From Entrophospora sp. SA101 (taxonomy: Eukaryota; Glomeromycota; Glomeromycetes; Entrophosporales; Entrophosporaceae), in the NCBI GenBank assembly GCA_958430865.1, contig CAUDNR010004400.1:12702-76701 (forward strand): 64,000 nucleotides of DNA, given 5' to 3'. The notes beneath the pieces are model-generated. The model did not search any database, was not told the DNA's origin, and saw only the letters and a program-made list of their open reading frames with translations. Below are positions 25,501 to 37,697 of this stretch, piece by piece (positions within the stretch are counted from its first letter, which is position 1; each line of letters opens with the position of its first letter). Position numbers and translations under genes: made by a program.

Positions 25501-26832
25501 ATCACAAAATAACAATAATCAACCAAAACGTCCATTAACTGTAAGTTTTGGGCAACAAGCGGGATCTCCTCAATTACCAAATCATCCATTGCAAGATTCA
25601 GACAATTCCAAGCAAAACGATTCAAATTCTAATAACAACAATAATGTAAATGATCCAAATACTTTACATCAACGATCGCCAAGTTCTGACTCTATATCAA
25701 CAGTTAGCACTACATCAACTTCATCTGACCAAAAACGTAGATCCGATGCCTCCTATATGGATACAAATGGAACTAGTCCGATTGTTGGTCCCACACCAGG
25801 AACAGATCCGACAATCATTCATGCTATAACTCAAACTATGATCGGTGAATATCTATGGAAGTACACTAGACGTAATTTTGGTGCTGGTATATCAGAAAAA
25901 AGACATAAAAGATTCTTCTGGGTACATCCTTATACAAAAACATTATATTGGAGTAGTAAGGATCCTGGAAACAATGAACCAATTGATCCCAAAATTAAAA
26001 GTGGAATGTCTTATTTTGGTAATCATCTTTATTATTATTTGGAATTGAAATTGTAAACAAGTATATTAAAATATTAATAATGTTATTTCAAATTCTAATT
26101 TTATTATTAGCATATATTGAGTCTGTTAGACAAGTAGTAGATCATAACCCATCACCTCCAGGTTTACATCATATGAGTTTAATTATTAAAACTCCAGAAC
26201 GTGAATTAAAATTCACAGCTCAATCAAAAGAAAGACATGAATATTGGTTCCAGGTAAAAATTTCATACTATTAAATACGATTCTTTGTGCTAGCATAAGC
26301 ATGTATAATAAAAGTGTGACCATTATTTTACATAAATTTTTAGGCGTTAAATTACTTATTACAAAGGCCTGAAGATTCGATGCAAAATGGTGCTGCTGCA
26401 CCTGGACAACAAAATCAATTAACAAATCAACAACAACAACATCAGCAACAACAACAACAACAATCATCAATACCATCATCACCTGGTGGTAATAAAACCA
26501 CAAAGACGAATATAGAAGCATGGGATGGTCAATCAGATGCAAGAAATCTCAATATTAATAATTCGAACCAGAATGGCGACAATAATATTAGAGAAATAAA
26601 GAAAAAATCTAGTTTTAGTAAACTTCAATCAATATTTAGAAGAGACGGTACAGGAACAGGAGCAGCAGCATATTCGTCACCAACTTCGCCTATTGAATCA
26701 CATCATCATAACCATAACCATCATAATCATAATGATGATGTTGATAGTGATGACGAAGATTTAGAAAATGTAAGACAATGTTGTGATGGAAAACATGATA
26801 TTGGTAAATTAGAACATCATAAACATTTTTAA
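22595..26832 (+). CDS. Coiled-coil/PH cortical-anchor protein, Num1/ApsA/Mcp5-like (copy 2, intact)
   Basis: Exons 22595-23005, 23096-23387, 23490-26000 (or -26018), 26111-26253 and 26344-26832, about 1,281 residues. The domains match copy 1: coiled coils, an acidic/Ser/Asn-rich linker, the Num1-type PH domain across exons 3-5, then a Gln-rich tract. This copy keeps its native end. After KKKS it continues SFSKLQSIFRRDGTG, a His/Asn-rich run (HHHNHNHHNHN), an Asp/Glu patch and KHF before the stop. It is presumably the ancestral form. Likely role, by family: cortical attachment site for dynein-dependent nuclear or spindle positioning, plausible in a coenocytic fungus with many nuclei. Confidence 0.9.
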
Positions 26833-29800
26833 ATAATTTTGAATATTAACAAATTATTATTAATTGTTAAAGAAGGTTTAGAATTAAAGATTATTTTTGA
26901 GTATATCTGTAAATTTTTTTTTAAAAAAAAACAATATTTAAAGAATGTTTATATATTTTAATTATTAATTATTTTAATTATTTTTATTAATTTTATATAG
27001 TATATTACTAATTAAATAAAAAATTATTTATATTGTATTTTGAAATTAAAAAAATTAACAAATAATGAAAATCTGACATTTGATTTTTTTCTTTAAAATA
27101 TTTAAAATATGATGCAATGAAAAATCACCTTTGTTTTTGAAGAACCTGTTAAAGCTTCAAATGCATGTCATCCAAATCTCTGGCATTAAGAAGAAAAAGC
27201 CATAAATGCAGTAATGGTCAATTTAAATATTTATGATGTTTGTTATCATTTAACGAGCTTCCCGCCATTCTTTGGTTCCTTTGTTTCATCGAAGGAAATT
27301 ATGCATTTGAAATATTGATATAATATGCAAGCAGATTAGTCTTTATGTAGCAGCAAGATAAGAAATTAATTCATTACAAAAATTTTATTTTTAATACATT
27401 GAAAATTCTCAAGATCAAAATCACTCTTGGTGGATGGATGGTGATTAACTTTCCATATTATTTTAACTTCTTGACCCAAAGATTGTCTTGTCCCTGCCAC
27501 GAGGATTAATGGTGAGGGTCGCATGAAGGGATTGTTCTATTAAATCTGATACATAAGCATAGTAATATCTTGGATTTAATATTCGGAGGAACAATTACTC
27601 TATTTTTTTATTTACAATTTTAAATTTGTGATGTAATTTATTTAGCCAATACTTTATGAATTTAAAGAATAAAGAATAATAAAAAGAAATATAGTATATA
27701 ATAGCATCATCAAATATCGCGCGTGGAAGTTGTAAAAATTTTATTTTTTTGTATTTAAAAATATTCTGTGTGAGTAATTAACGAATGGTTTGTGGGAAAT
27801 AAAACGTGGGGCCATAAACGATCGACTCTAGCTAGCCCCTTTCCTTTGTAACGCGCCCTCAATAGTAATTTAAAAAGAAATTATTATGCGAATTAGAAAT
27901 ACAAAAAAGAAGAATTGATCTTTTTTATTCTTTGGGAACTTGGGTTTTTTTGATGGATGAGAATTTTCTTCGTTGAGCATTTGCCTTGATACGAGAAAAT
28001 TGGGAGCTCTTTTGCTGTATATAATTACCCATTCTCTGTAAACAAGTTTTTGACAAAAGCATAGTAATTGTCAAATTCTTTATATTGATTAAATATTTCA
28101 CTAAACGGAATACTTCTATAAACAAACAAAAATGCAGGATGATAAAAGAGAAGAAAATGAAAGAATGACTGGTTTTCGGTTGCTCTACAATATCCACTTC
28201 TTTATGCACCTCCTTGGAGGATCTGCTCAAACATCGGAGGTAGACGACATTTGTTAGTTCAAATTAAAGTTATATAATAATGAGTTTATCCTTATTGATG
28301 CTCGGGATATTCTAAAGCCCCGAATTAATGTATCACTAATTTTTTTGTATAGACAGTATTAGTATACATTTACATTCAAAATTTACAAGCACATATTTTT
28401 TAATAGATTACGTGAAATTAATTACAGCCACTAGTTTGTGTTAAAGAATTATTATTTTGTTGCAAGTAATTATTATTCACAGATAAATTTTTAGAATGAT
28501 ATGTAATTAATGGAGTATATGATGTAATCATACAATGTTACACATTACATCCCGATTGGTATAATAAACGTTTGTAGAATCTCTACTGTGAATCTTTCAT
28601 CAATTATACCTTTACAAAATGACACTTCTATATACAACCTGCATTATACATTCCTTTAATTATTTCAATCAATGATGCGTCAACAATTATCTAACTAGTA
28701 TAAAAACAATTAATTAATTAATTATTTATTATTGTAATAATTTATGTATATATTATTGTAATAATAATAAATTGACAAAACTACCGAATCAAAACACAAT
28801 CTTACATAATCTTCATGTGGCTGTGATACAATAAGTGCATATTAATACGCGCTTTAGAAAAAACGCGTCTGTTTTTTTTTGGTTTGATTTTAAATTTTAG
28901 GCAGGAGACACAGGCTTTTGCCAAGTCTACAAAATAGGATCTTGACTTCATGATGCAAAAGAAAGTTCAAATGGTAATTAAGGTAATTGAAAACAAACAC
29001 TATATATCATTTATTTCATCTAAGAAATTTAGTAAGTGTGCCCTAACAAAACAGCAATCCAGGTTGCAACTTCCTAAGTTGCCGTCACTGATTTTATCTC
29101 ATCAGCAATCAATACTGTAATATAATAGCCAAGCCTGGTTTGAGAGGAAGATAAGGGGAGTTTCATCAACTCAAAAAGCCTTCTAACATGTGGAGTGCTT
29201 CAAACTGTGGAAAAAATTCCATGATGCTGAAGTGTGTTAAGAGCACTTGACCATATGTTTGTGATGGGAAAATTCTATTAAATCTGACACCTGTAATCAT
29301 CACCAGATTTATTTTATTATTTCATTTTCAAAGGAACTGTTTCAAAAATCTATTATCATTGTTTTATATACCAGTAGTTAATTTTAAATGACGGAGTTTA
29401 AAAAAGTCACCAATGCTCATTATGTATATACTAATATTGTACATACATGGTTTTTTTTTTTTTGAGAAATAAAATTTTTTTTTGGAATCTCAAATGTTTC
29501 TTCTAATAATGAAAATGTTAGATGGTTGGTTGCTGGAAAGTAATATTGTTTAAGCTAATACTCAAGAAAGTGAAAATAATTTTTTTTGGGAAAGTATGTA
29601 TGTATATCTGAAAGATTAATTATGGAATGCAAGTCACATCAGCGAACATTAGTAGAAGCTTGGTTTCTTTGCAGAGATTGTAGAAAAATTTATTTGTGTG
29701 AATAGTATCGCCCTAGCCATGATCTAAACCCATGCTCTTTTATTTCATCTAAAGTATCGTAGAAGAATTTTTTGTAGTAGCTAATTAGTTTGCTTATTTG

Positions 29801-30015
29801 AAAGTGGTAAATTAATTATTAATTATTAAATTAAATTATTGCTCTTTTTATTTATAATCTATATAATTTTCTTTTTTTAAAAGAACATCTCATTGATTCA
29901 TTGTAATTGGTAAACCTGCAATATTTCATTTTGATAAAATGGATTAACTATTAATAAAATGTTTTCAATAAGATTGATCATCCAAAAAAAAAAAAAAATA
30001 ATTATCATTACAATA
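26833..30015. other. Intergenic stretch without a supported gene
   Basis: About 3.2 kb of AT-rich DNA. On the minus strand, 27925-28230 keeps a 101-residue open frame, and a different frame there reads LFVYRSIPFSEIFNQYKEFD before a stop, which looks like worn-out coding sequence. Around 29040-29250 there are other gene-like but unassignable stretches. I see no tRNA, no transposase motif and no splice-joined frame that I would call a gene. Confidence 0.5.
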
Positions 30016-31067
30016 TTAAACATCAGTTTGCATTCTATCCTCCTCATCATCTGATTTGTCTTCTCTAAAGCGTGGGTTCTTTTCACGAGGTTGATTTTCA
30101 TGCCCTTGATCATCACTATCTCTTTCACGTTTCCTTGATGTAGTTCCTAAATATTCATCATAACAACAATAACAGCAAAAGGATTTGATCAACAAATAAT
30201 ATTATAATATTTAATTTCAAATTCAAATATCAATATTCACTCTATAATTGATTACCTTTGCCTTTGTATTCACCAGCACCTGTAGGAATAGAAGTAATGG
30301 CTTCATATTCTTCTTTTTGTCTTTTTGCACGTTCTGCTTCTTGCTTTGCACGAAAATGTCCCCATCCACCACGCCCTGTATCATAATCTTGTCTATACTC
30401 ATCTCTAACCTATATTTATTATTTATACAATATATTACATTGTTTACATGAATAAACAAATAATTCCTATAATGCATTATATGTAAATATATTATACCTG
30501 ACCGCCAGATCTGCCTCTTCCAAATTGTCTTCCATCTTTATACCCAGGATCTAAATCTGTTCTAATGATTCTTTCATCTAATTTAGTACTATTAATATAT
30601 TTCATACAATCTAATGCATCTTTATGTGAATAGTACCTTCACAAAACAAAAACAACCACAAAAAAAAAAATTTCAATGATTAATATTAAGTAAATTTTTT
30701 TTTTCCCCTTAAAAAATAAAAAAATCCTAACTTACTCAACAAAACAAAAACCACAAGGTGTTTTTTGAAATTTATCCAATCCCATAATTATCCTTTTGAT
30801 TTCTCCTGCTTTTGAAAATAGTTCATAGATCTGTTCTTCTGTTGTATAAAATGATAAATTTCCAACATACAAGGTTGTACTATTGGCTAGATCTTTGCTA
30901 AGTTCTACAGTAGATCCCTAATTTAAAAATAATTTTTTTCAGATTTAGTAAAAAAAATTTAATTGAAAATTTTAATAAAGAGAGGAAAAAATAATTTTTG
31001 AAAGTACATGGTATTGCTGATCTTTGTATGAAGAAGGAACACAAAGAGGAAGAACGATATTAGACAT
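30016..31067 (-). CDS. CBC2: Nuclear cap-binding protein subunit 2 (CBP20)
   Basis: Five exons on the minus strand: 31067-31008, 30917-30736, 30636-30498, 30409-30256 and 30146-30016. All have GT-AG introns and consistent phase, giving 221 residues. The single RRM has RNP2 [20 protein letters not shown] and RNP1 [11 protein letters not shown], and the hallmark [17 protein letters not shown] segment of CBP20. The C-terminal side has [20 protein letters not shown] and YDTGRGGWG, also characteristic of the subunit. These regions bind the m7G cap of RNA polymerase II transcripts in complex with CBP80. The tail beyond GEYKGKG is charged ([10 protein letters not shown]...) and longer than in the animal protein. 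It is a single-copy core gene, so the neighbourhood is real euchromatin and not only repeats. Confidence 0.96.
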
Positions 31068-32121
31068 TGTAGCGAATATGAATTAAATATAATGTTAATA
31101 TTATAAAAAAGTGAAATAACGCGATTATGGTTTAACCTCCAATTCTATTATTTTATGCGAAACAGCAGCGGCTAATTTACTATTACGTAATTATTGTAAA
31201 TAGTCATGTGCAAAATGAACATCATTTTTTTTTGAACCCATAAAAAGCAAAAAAAAAAAATATATATAATCTTTGGATCAATTTCCCACTATGAAATATA
31301 TCAATCATTTCACCGATTCATTGATTTAATTATTAAAGCAGACTCAAACTTTACCTTTTAAAAATGATTCCGAATTTCTGATCAATCTTTGAAACTCTTC
31401 ATAAGCCATAGGAGCTTTTTGATGTAGATTAAGTTTATATGCAAGTTTAGCTATTTGTTTTGTCAACATTTTGTATTGGCTCTTAATATTGGGTTGAATT
31501 CATCCATCGTTTTATTGGAAATAACTCAATTCTAGTCATTTTTAGTCTGTTTATTTGAGTAAAATTTCTTTGTCTTTAACGATTGAGGAAAAGGTTCGGC
31601 TTTTATAATGATATTCCTTGTTGATCATTAATATTTATTCATCAATTATATGCATTGTTTCCAATTTGGTTAGTCATGTCCACTGAAATATATAGAAATT
31701 TGCTAAAAATCATTGTATATAATATTTTCCTTGTTCTAATATACTTAAAGATTATAGGTATGTAATTTTTTGTTCTCTTTTATTGATAAAAAAAAGGTCT
31801 AAATATTCTTAATACAGTAATAATAAAATAAATGGGAAGGTATCATGTTGTGCAGTCGGCTCCAACGTAGATCTTCGATATTAAGTTTATTTATTTCTTT
31901 GCCAGAAGGAAAGATTTACAAACCGATAAATTTTTATGAAATTAATATATATATATGTGAGAAACTAAGGTACAAACTGACATTAGTTTATAAATTTAAT
32001 ATAAAAAGTTCGAATTCAAAAAGTCCATTAATATATAATAGTTTTTATAGTGTGAATTTTTTGGGCAAGCAGTATTAAAAAAATAATGCAAGTATAAAAT
32101 TTTATACTCTGCGTTTACCAA
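31068..32121. other. Intergenic stretch with a worn exon relic
   Basis: At 31360-31500 (minus strand) a degenerate copy of exon 1 of the neighbouring 32122-33083 gene can be read (KSQYKML, KLNLHQKAPMAYEEFQRL) but stops interrupt it. From about 31658 to 31862 the DNA resembles 34064-34225, showing that the 3' flank of the unknown gene was duplicated with it. Nothing else is assignable. Confidence 0.6.
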
Positions 32122-33083
32122 CTAGTGAAATCTAATTTGTGGTTGTTGAAATAAACCTTGGTTATTGTTGAGGAATGATGGGGTGGTGATGGTAACCCCG
32201 CTTTTTAAAAAAGGGATGTTGAATGGATCGTTGTTGTTGGGGTATGGGTTTCCGAAGGTAATAGTTTGTTGTTGTTGGTACATGGGCTGCTGGAATTGGT
32301 TATTTTGTTGAGGTGAATATGGTTGAGGTGCATAGAGTTGGGATGAATATTGTTGATGGGAATGTTGTTGATATGGCGGGGGTTGGTTTGAATATTGTTG
32401 AGGTTGATATTGTCGAGGTTGAGGTTGATACTGTTGAGGTTGATATTGTGGATGGTGATATTGTGGATGGTTTGGTTTTGTGGATGATATTAAAATGACA
32501 AATTTTCCATTAAAAAAAATTTTTTTTTTAATTTTCCAAGAAATCAAACGTAATAATATTTACCTGCAAACTTCTTTCGTGCGTTTGAGACGAATTCTGA
32601 AAAAAATTGAAAAGTTAGAATGAAATAGTTCATGTAAAGATCACTACTGATAAAGAGAATTATTGATTAAATTAAAAAAATAAATTCATTACGTTACTAA
32701 GTGATACTTCTAACATTAATTGATTTCGGACATTTTCGATGTCATTTTTATATTGGGTTATCCTTTCTGAATGCTAGAACAGAAGAAAGGGAAGAAAATG
32801 AGAAATCATTATACAAAATTCAGATATATATAGACAAACTTACCTGATTGCAATTAGCCATTGTTTTTAAACGATTATTTTGAACTTCATACCAATCCCT
32901 ATCAATTCTACGCCTAAGGTTTAGTAGTTTCTCATAAGTAGCAGGAGCTTTTTGTTGCGCATTAAGTTTTTCCACAAGTTTAATCATTTGGTCTACATTA
33001 CTCAACAACATCGTGTATTGACTCTTGACATTGGAAGAATCCTTTATCCTACCATAAACAAAACTTGCTGCGGCTATTTCCAT
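32122..33083 (-). CDS. Gln/Tyr/Pro-rich protein with helical N-terminus, unknown function
   Basis: Proposed exons on the minus strand: 33083-32844, 32773-32693, 32596-32564 and 32430-32122, about 220 residues, all phase 0. The N-terminal 118 residues are helical and charged (KSQYTMLLSNVDQMIKLVEK, YEKLLNLRRRIDRDWYEVQN). The C-terminal 100 residues are low-complexity repeats of QPQQY/YQPQ/QQYS type, ending NQGLFQQPQIRFH. I do not recognise the family. The last intron is odd: the acceptor used by the decayed relative (CTATCAG before CATCCACAA) is deleted here. The first usable AG in frame is inside the Gln-rich repeat, at 32431-32432, so the exact repeat length is a prediction. Two broken relatives lie nearby, at 31360-31500 and 34118-35045. 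Confidence 0.65.
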
Positions 33084-34063
33084 TTTTTATTGATTTTATT
33101 TAATCTGAGGAAGGTTGTTATTTTGTCTTTTATTTATAAAGATATCTATCTATAAGTGTAAATTCACTCCCATGACCATTAGTGAAACTTTACAATAACA
33201 ACAACAACAATAATAATAACAAAATGAAACGAGCTTTTTTGTGAAATAATACGAATACAGTATGTAAAAATAGATTTAATTACATCAGCAAAAATGTTTA
33301 TAAATAAATTTAATAATTTTGCACAATATTCTTTACACGGGGCTTTAACATTAACCTACTTGCTTTATTTGGGCAAATTATTTTTGTTTTTTTTTTTTTT
33401 AACAATGCAACGATGTAATTATGTTACAATGTTTACTACCCTCGTAATAAATTATAACCCGTTTGGGTTGACTTTTTCCTTCCATTTAGTCTGATTATTG
33501 TTTATAATATTCAGTTTAGGCATGCCACTAAACTTCATCAAGAACAAAGTGACAAACTGCCAGTATTGTCACCTCCACCTGCGCAAAAATCTTTCCAACT
33601 GCTGCCATATTTTATAAAGTATCCAATCATTCCAAATTTCTTTGTATATTGATTGCCTTTCTATGATTTTTTGTGATTTCTATTATGTATTCCTTAAAAT
33701 TTGTGATATTCCTAGGTCAATAAATGTTATTTTATTTTATTTTCAATTTGTCATTTGTTTATCTTTTATTGAAATGCTCGTGAGTTTCTTTAATTATTCT
33801 TTGCATCATTTCTTTTTGGTTCTTACATATATAACCAAATATGGTTATATGTTTCTTTTCTTCATTTTACAGGCAACAATCAAGTTTTGGAATTGTTAAA
33901 TTTATTTGTTATTAATATATACGATTTTTATATAACGGGTATCACGTTTATAATAATAATAAAATCCGCTAATTCCATATTTCTTGTTTTTACGGATATT
34001 AATATTTTGATTTAGCGGATAAATTTCTTGGGCACTAAAAATCGAGATTCACTGTGTGTATAG
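33084..34063. other. Intergenic stretch between the two related copies
   Basis: AT-rich; no gene supported. Near 33910-34055 the words CGGATAAATTTCTTGGGCAC and AATCGAGATTCACTGTGTG resemble the ends of Tc1/pogo-type elements, but I found no matching opposite end. Confidence 0.4.
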
Positions 34064-34117
34064 TTTCCAATTTGGCTAGTGGAATACCATAGAAATTGTA
34101 CTATTGCTATACTTTGT

Positions 34118-35045
34118 TCTAATATACTTAAAGATTATAGATATGTATTTTTATTTACAAAAAAAAAGGTTAAATATATTCTTAATAATAAAATAAATGG
34201 AAAAATATCAGGTTGTGCAATTGGTTCTGATATTAATGAAATCAGTATTAAAAAAAGTTGAATGGATCGTCGTGGTTTGGGTTGTGGATTTCCGAAGGTA
34301 ATTTGTTGTTGAAATGGAGATTGTTGGGATGAATATTGTTGAAGGGAATATTGTTGATCGGGATATTTGTTTGAGGTTGATCTTATCGATCTAGGTTTTG
34401 TTGAGGTTGATGTTGTCAAGGTTGATACTGTTGAGGTTGATATTGTGGATGTTGGTTTTGTGGATGCTGATAGTTGACACAGTTATAAATGTATTAAAAT
34501 GACAACTTTCTATGAAATATTAAAAAAAAAAATTTTTTTTTGAATTTGCCAAGAAAAATATCTACCTGCAAACTTTTTTCATGCATTAGGCGAGTTCTGA
34601 AAAATTAAAAGTTAGAATGAAATAGTTCGCATAACGAATGACCCAAATCACTACCGATAAAGAGAATTGTTGATTAATTAAAAAATTAAATTCATTACGT
34701 CATTAAATGATCCTTCTAACATTAAATTACTTCGAGCGCTGTCGAGATCATATTGTATTGGGTTATCCTTTATGAATGCTAGAACAGAATAAAAGAAGGA
34801 AAACGAGAAATTACTAGAAAAACTTATCTGGGTGCATTTAGCCGTTGTTTTTAAAGGATTATATTTTGAACTTTAAAGCGATCCTTATCAATTCTACGCC
34901 TAATGTTTAAGAAGCTCCTCATAAGCAATATGAGTTTTTTCGTGCAGATTAAGTCTATCCGCAAGTTTAGCCAGTTTCTTTGCATTATTCACCAACATTC
35001 TGTATTGTATTGTAAATAAAACCTGCTGCTTTTGCTATTTCCGAT
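34118..35045 (-). pseudogene. Decayed tandem copy of the Gln/Tyr/Pro-rich gene
   Basis: All four exon regions of the 32122-33083 gene can be recognised in order: about 35045-34827, 34783-34693, 34600-34562 and 34470-34260. The start codon region is disrupted by an inserted C (ATCGGAA for ATGGAA). Exon 1 has frame breaks and exon 3 has lost bases. The Gln-rich part is short and frame-shifted. Downstream DNA at 34064-34225 matches the 3' flank of the intact gene, so the whole gene with flanks was duplicated. Confidence 0.8.
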
Positions 35046-37260
35046 TTGAAACAAGGGTTATTATTTTTGCCTTTTATAAGGATACTCATAAATACAAAAC
35101 TCCTTCCCATAACCGTCAAATGAAAATTTTACAACAACTATAGTAATAATATCAAAATGAAGATGTTATTTGTTGTGAATAATACAAGTACAATATGAAA
35201 AACATGGAAACTGGAAATTAGTTACATTAGCAAATTTTTTATGCGTAATATTTTTTATACAGGGTAGAACTCAACAAAATGATCATTTTGTCACTGCTAT
35301 TAATATTAACTTCACATTAACTTTCCTATATACTTTATTGGTAGGTTGTTTTGGTTATAGATGTTTATCGCACAACGGAAAAATTTTTACATGACCATTA
35401 ATTTTCTTTGATATTAACCTTTTTGAATAATGCATGAAGTTCTTTTGTTAGACTATTTTATTTTCATTTATAATTTATTATTAGATCACAATTTAAAGTC
35501 TCGTTGTATTCATAATCAAGGAGTAAGTTGTTTGATAATTTTCTGTATTAATATAACTTTCAGTCAATCTGGAGTTTGTACTCATAATAGAAATCCAAAC
35601 CTTGTCACAAAATGGACTATAGTAATAGCAAGATTCTTATGTGGCTGTGGGTACCGTGAATAATTATTTATAACACAAGGCGTTACAAGGTGATAATCTA
35701 CAAAACGAAAATATTATTAATTTTATTTATTTCATAATTTCTCAGTTAAGGCAGGCAAGCTGGGAACAAAATCTTGTCTATTATATATAACGAATGAACT
35801 TAATTTTCATGTCGACTAAAAAGCACACATGATGACGAAATAGGTTTGTTTCGATAATAATTTCGTTCAAACATTTCGAATACACCCTAATACTAATAAT
35901 AATAATAATAATATATATAAAAATATAAAATATAAAATTCGACTTTTGTTTTTAATGAATGTGGGTGGTTACATGCATAAAAGAAAAGTTGCTGTGTTAC
36001 GTACGGTTCCTTTCTAAATGAATTTTTGAGAGTAATAGTAATATTTATATTTTAACAATTTGAATGCACTGACTTGCAAATTGAAATTTGAACAAAAATA
36101 TTTTCGTTTACCAAAAACGATACGTGATTGTGGTTATTTTTATATCGCCGTATCATGCAAATTCCTTCTACAGCGATAGACTTAATTTAATTGATCCACA
36201 AGGAAAAGATCAGGATAAAAATATCTCTTTTTTTAATTAGGAAAAAAAAATCTTGGTTGATTTTTTTAACAATCGAAATTCGTAAATAACTTTTAATTCG
36301 GATGAGGGTTCTTCTTTGCGAAGGATCTTTTGTTAAATTTATTAAGCCCGTAAACAATTTCCCTTTGTATATGATGTAATTTTTTAATAAATAAATTTTT
36401 TGCTCAACGCAACGAAAAAAAAATATGACTGGCTAATGTTGATACTCCGAACGAATATATATATAGACACCTCGCATTTCAAATGTAACGTGTAAAGCTG
36501 AATCATGTATAGAAGACCATTTCAGCACTATGTACTTCAACCCTCAAATTCGAATGCAACGTAAAAAAGCAAAATCAATGCACCCTTTTTTACATTTTTT
36601 TTAGGGGCAGCATGAAATTATCTATTTTATTAAAAATTGCATCAATAGGCAAACAAAAAAAAATGGTAGATCAAAACCAAAATCATACAATCTATCCCAA
36701 GTAAGGAAAAAAGCAGTGTTACGGGTTTTGAGCAAATTTTTATGAGTGTTAATAACGGATTTTTTTGGCCGGAACCATGAATCCGCTGTGGCGAGGTGTT
36801 ACTGTAATCATTTAGCATCTATTAAGTGTATAATAATAAAATTCGACAGATGCGTGATTATTTTGTAAGTAATGAATGATCGAATTTACCAGTTAAAAAA
36901 TTCCACGTGACTAAATTAACCGGTTAAAGAATTTTTGCGCGGTGCCAACCTCTATTTTGAATGTGGCATCAATACGACACTCTACGACGAGTTTCAGAAT
37001 ATCTTATAAAATTTTTACATCAGCAAAAAATTTCTAATTCGTACTATTCTCTATTAGTAATGATAGAAGGGTCGTCTAAATAATCCATGAAAAAAAGAGT
37101 GATTTTAATGTAGTATAATGTCAAAGTTTTATCCAGACAAAGCAACCCTCCAATCGTTTAACAGAATATAAACAATCCCAAGCCGAGGACCAATGTGTTT
37201 TTATGTATGCTTTAATTCCCACATCTCAAATTTTTTTATTGCTTCATTCAATACTTAAAA
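35046..37260. other. Intergenic stretch with repeat fragments
   Basis: No supported gene. A 77-residue frame at 35430-35663 (CIHNQGV, then CTHNRNPNLVTKWTI) may be worn coding sequence but matches nothing I know. At 36760-36812 the sequence AATCCGCTGTGGCGAGGTGTTACTGTA looks like a Tc1/pogo-type element end. The 85-bp dispersed repeat lies at 36867-36952. Confidence 0.45.
36867..36952 (+). repeat. 85-bp dispersed repeat, copy b
   Basis: Independent diverged copy of 1783-1868: AATTTACCAGTTA, CACGTGACTAAATTAACCGG and GCGCGGTGCCAACCTC align in order, with small gaps. The flanking DNA is unrelated to that of copy a. Confidence 0.75.
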
Positions 37261-37304
37261 AATGAAATAATTTTTGAACAGTTATGAAGAACATCATATC
37301 CCAT

Positions 37305-37535
37305 TTAGTTTATAATATATTTGGTCATTAGATTTATGGAATGCATCTTTAAATTTAATATATTTGGATGTTTTTGATTAATCATTTGTCTTGCTACTTT
37401 GACGTTTCCAGCACCATCAGTAACAAGATCAGTAAATTTTTCTATGTTATTCATAGATAATATGTGCTCGATTTCATTCGCCAAAAATTCAACAGTATGT
37501 GAATTTTTAGTATAAACCACAAGTTTTAATGATAT
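37305..37535 (-). pseudogene. hAT/DUF659-type transposase fragment
   Basis: A short open stretch reads SLKLVVYTKNSHTVEFLANE, then EKFTDLVTDGAGNVKVAR and INQKHPNILNL. This matches the part of hAT-like (DUF659) transposases in which a conserved Asp (TDGAGNV) lies in the RNase H fold. The conserved Cys/His after it (normally CIAH) is altered to KMH. Neither N- nor C-terminal domain is present. Confidence 0.75.
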
Positions 37536-37697
37536 TCTTTATTGTTAAATATTGTTAAATATAGGTAATGTCTCAAATTTATTATTCGTAAAATTACTAA
37601 TAGTAATAGTAATAGTAATAAAAACCAATTGGAAATTAGTTTAGAAATGGTTTAAGAAAATAACTTTGAGAACTCATATAGATATATATATATATTA

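Larger units (their letters stand above)
14411..26610 (+). repeat. Tandem duplication, copy 2 (12,200 bp)
   Basis: Right-hand copy of 1569-13768 in the same orientation. On its right it runs on without a break into the native end of the PH-domain gene (26611-26832). On its left it is joined directly to the exon 5 fragment ending at 14410, with no shared bases at the junction. So the intact 3' end sits with copy 2 and the longer hAT remnant with copy 1, as expected for a head-to-tail duplication of one ancestral segment. Confidence 0.97.

Noticed and set aside
32313..32498. Plus-strand frame of Val/Asp repeats (VDIVEVEVDTVEVDIV)
   Set aside because: Antisense of the QPQQY repeat exon of the minus-strand gene.
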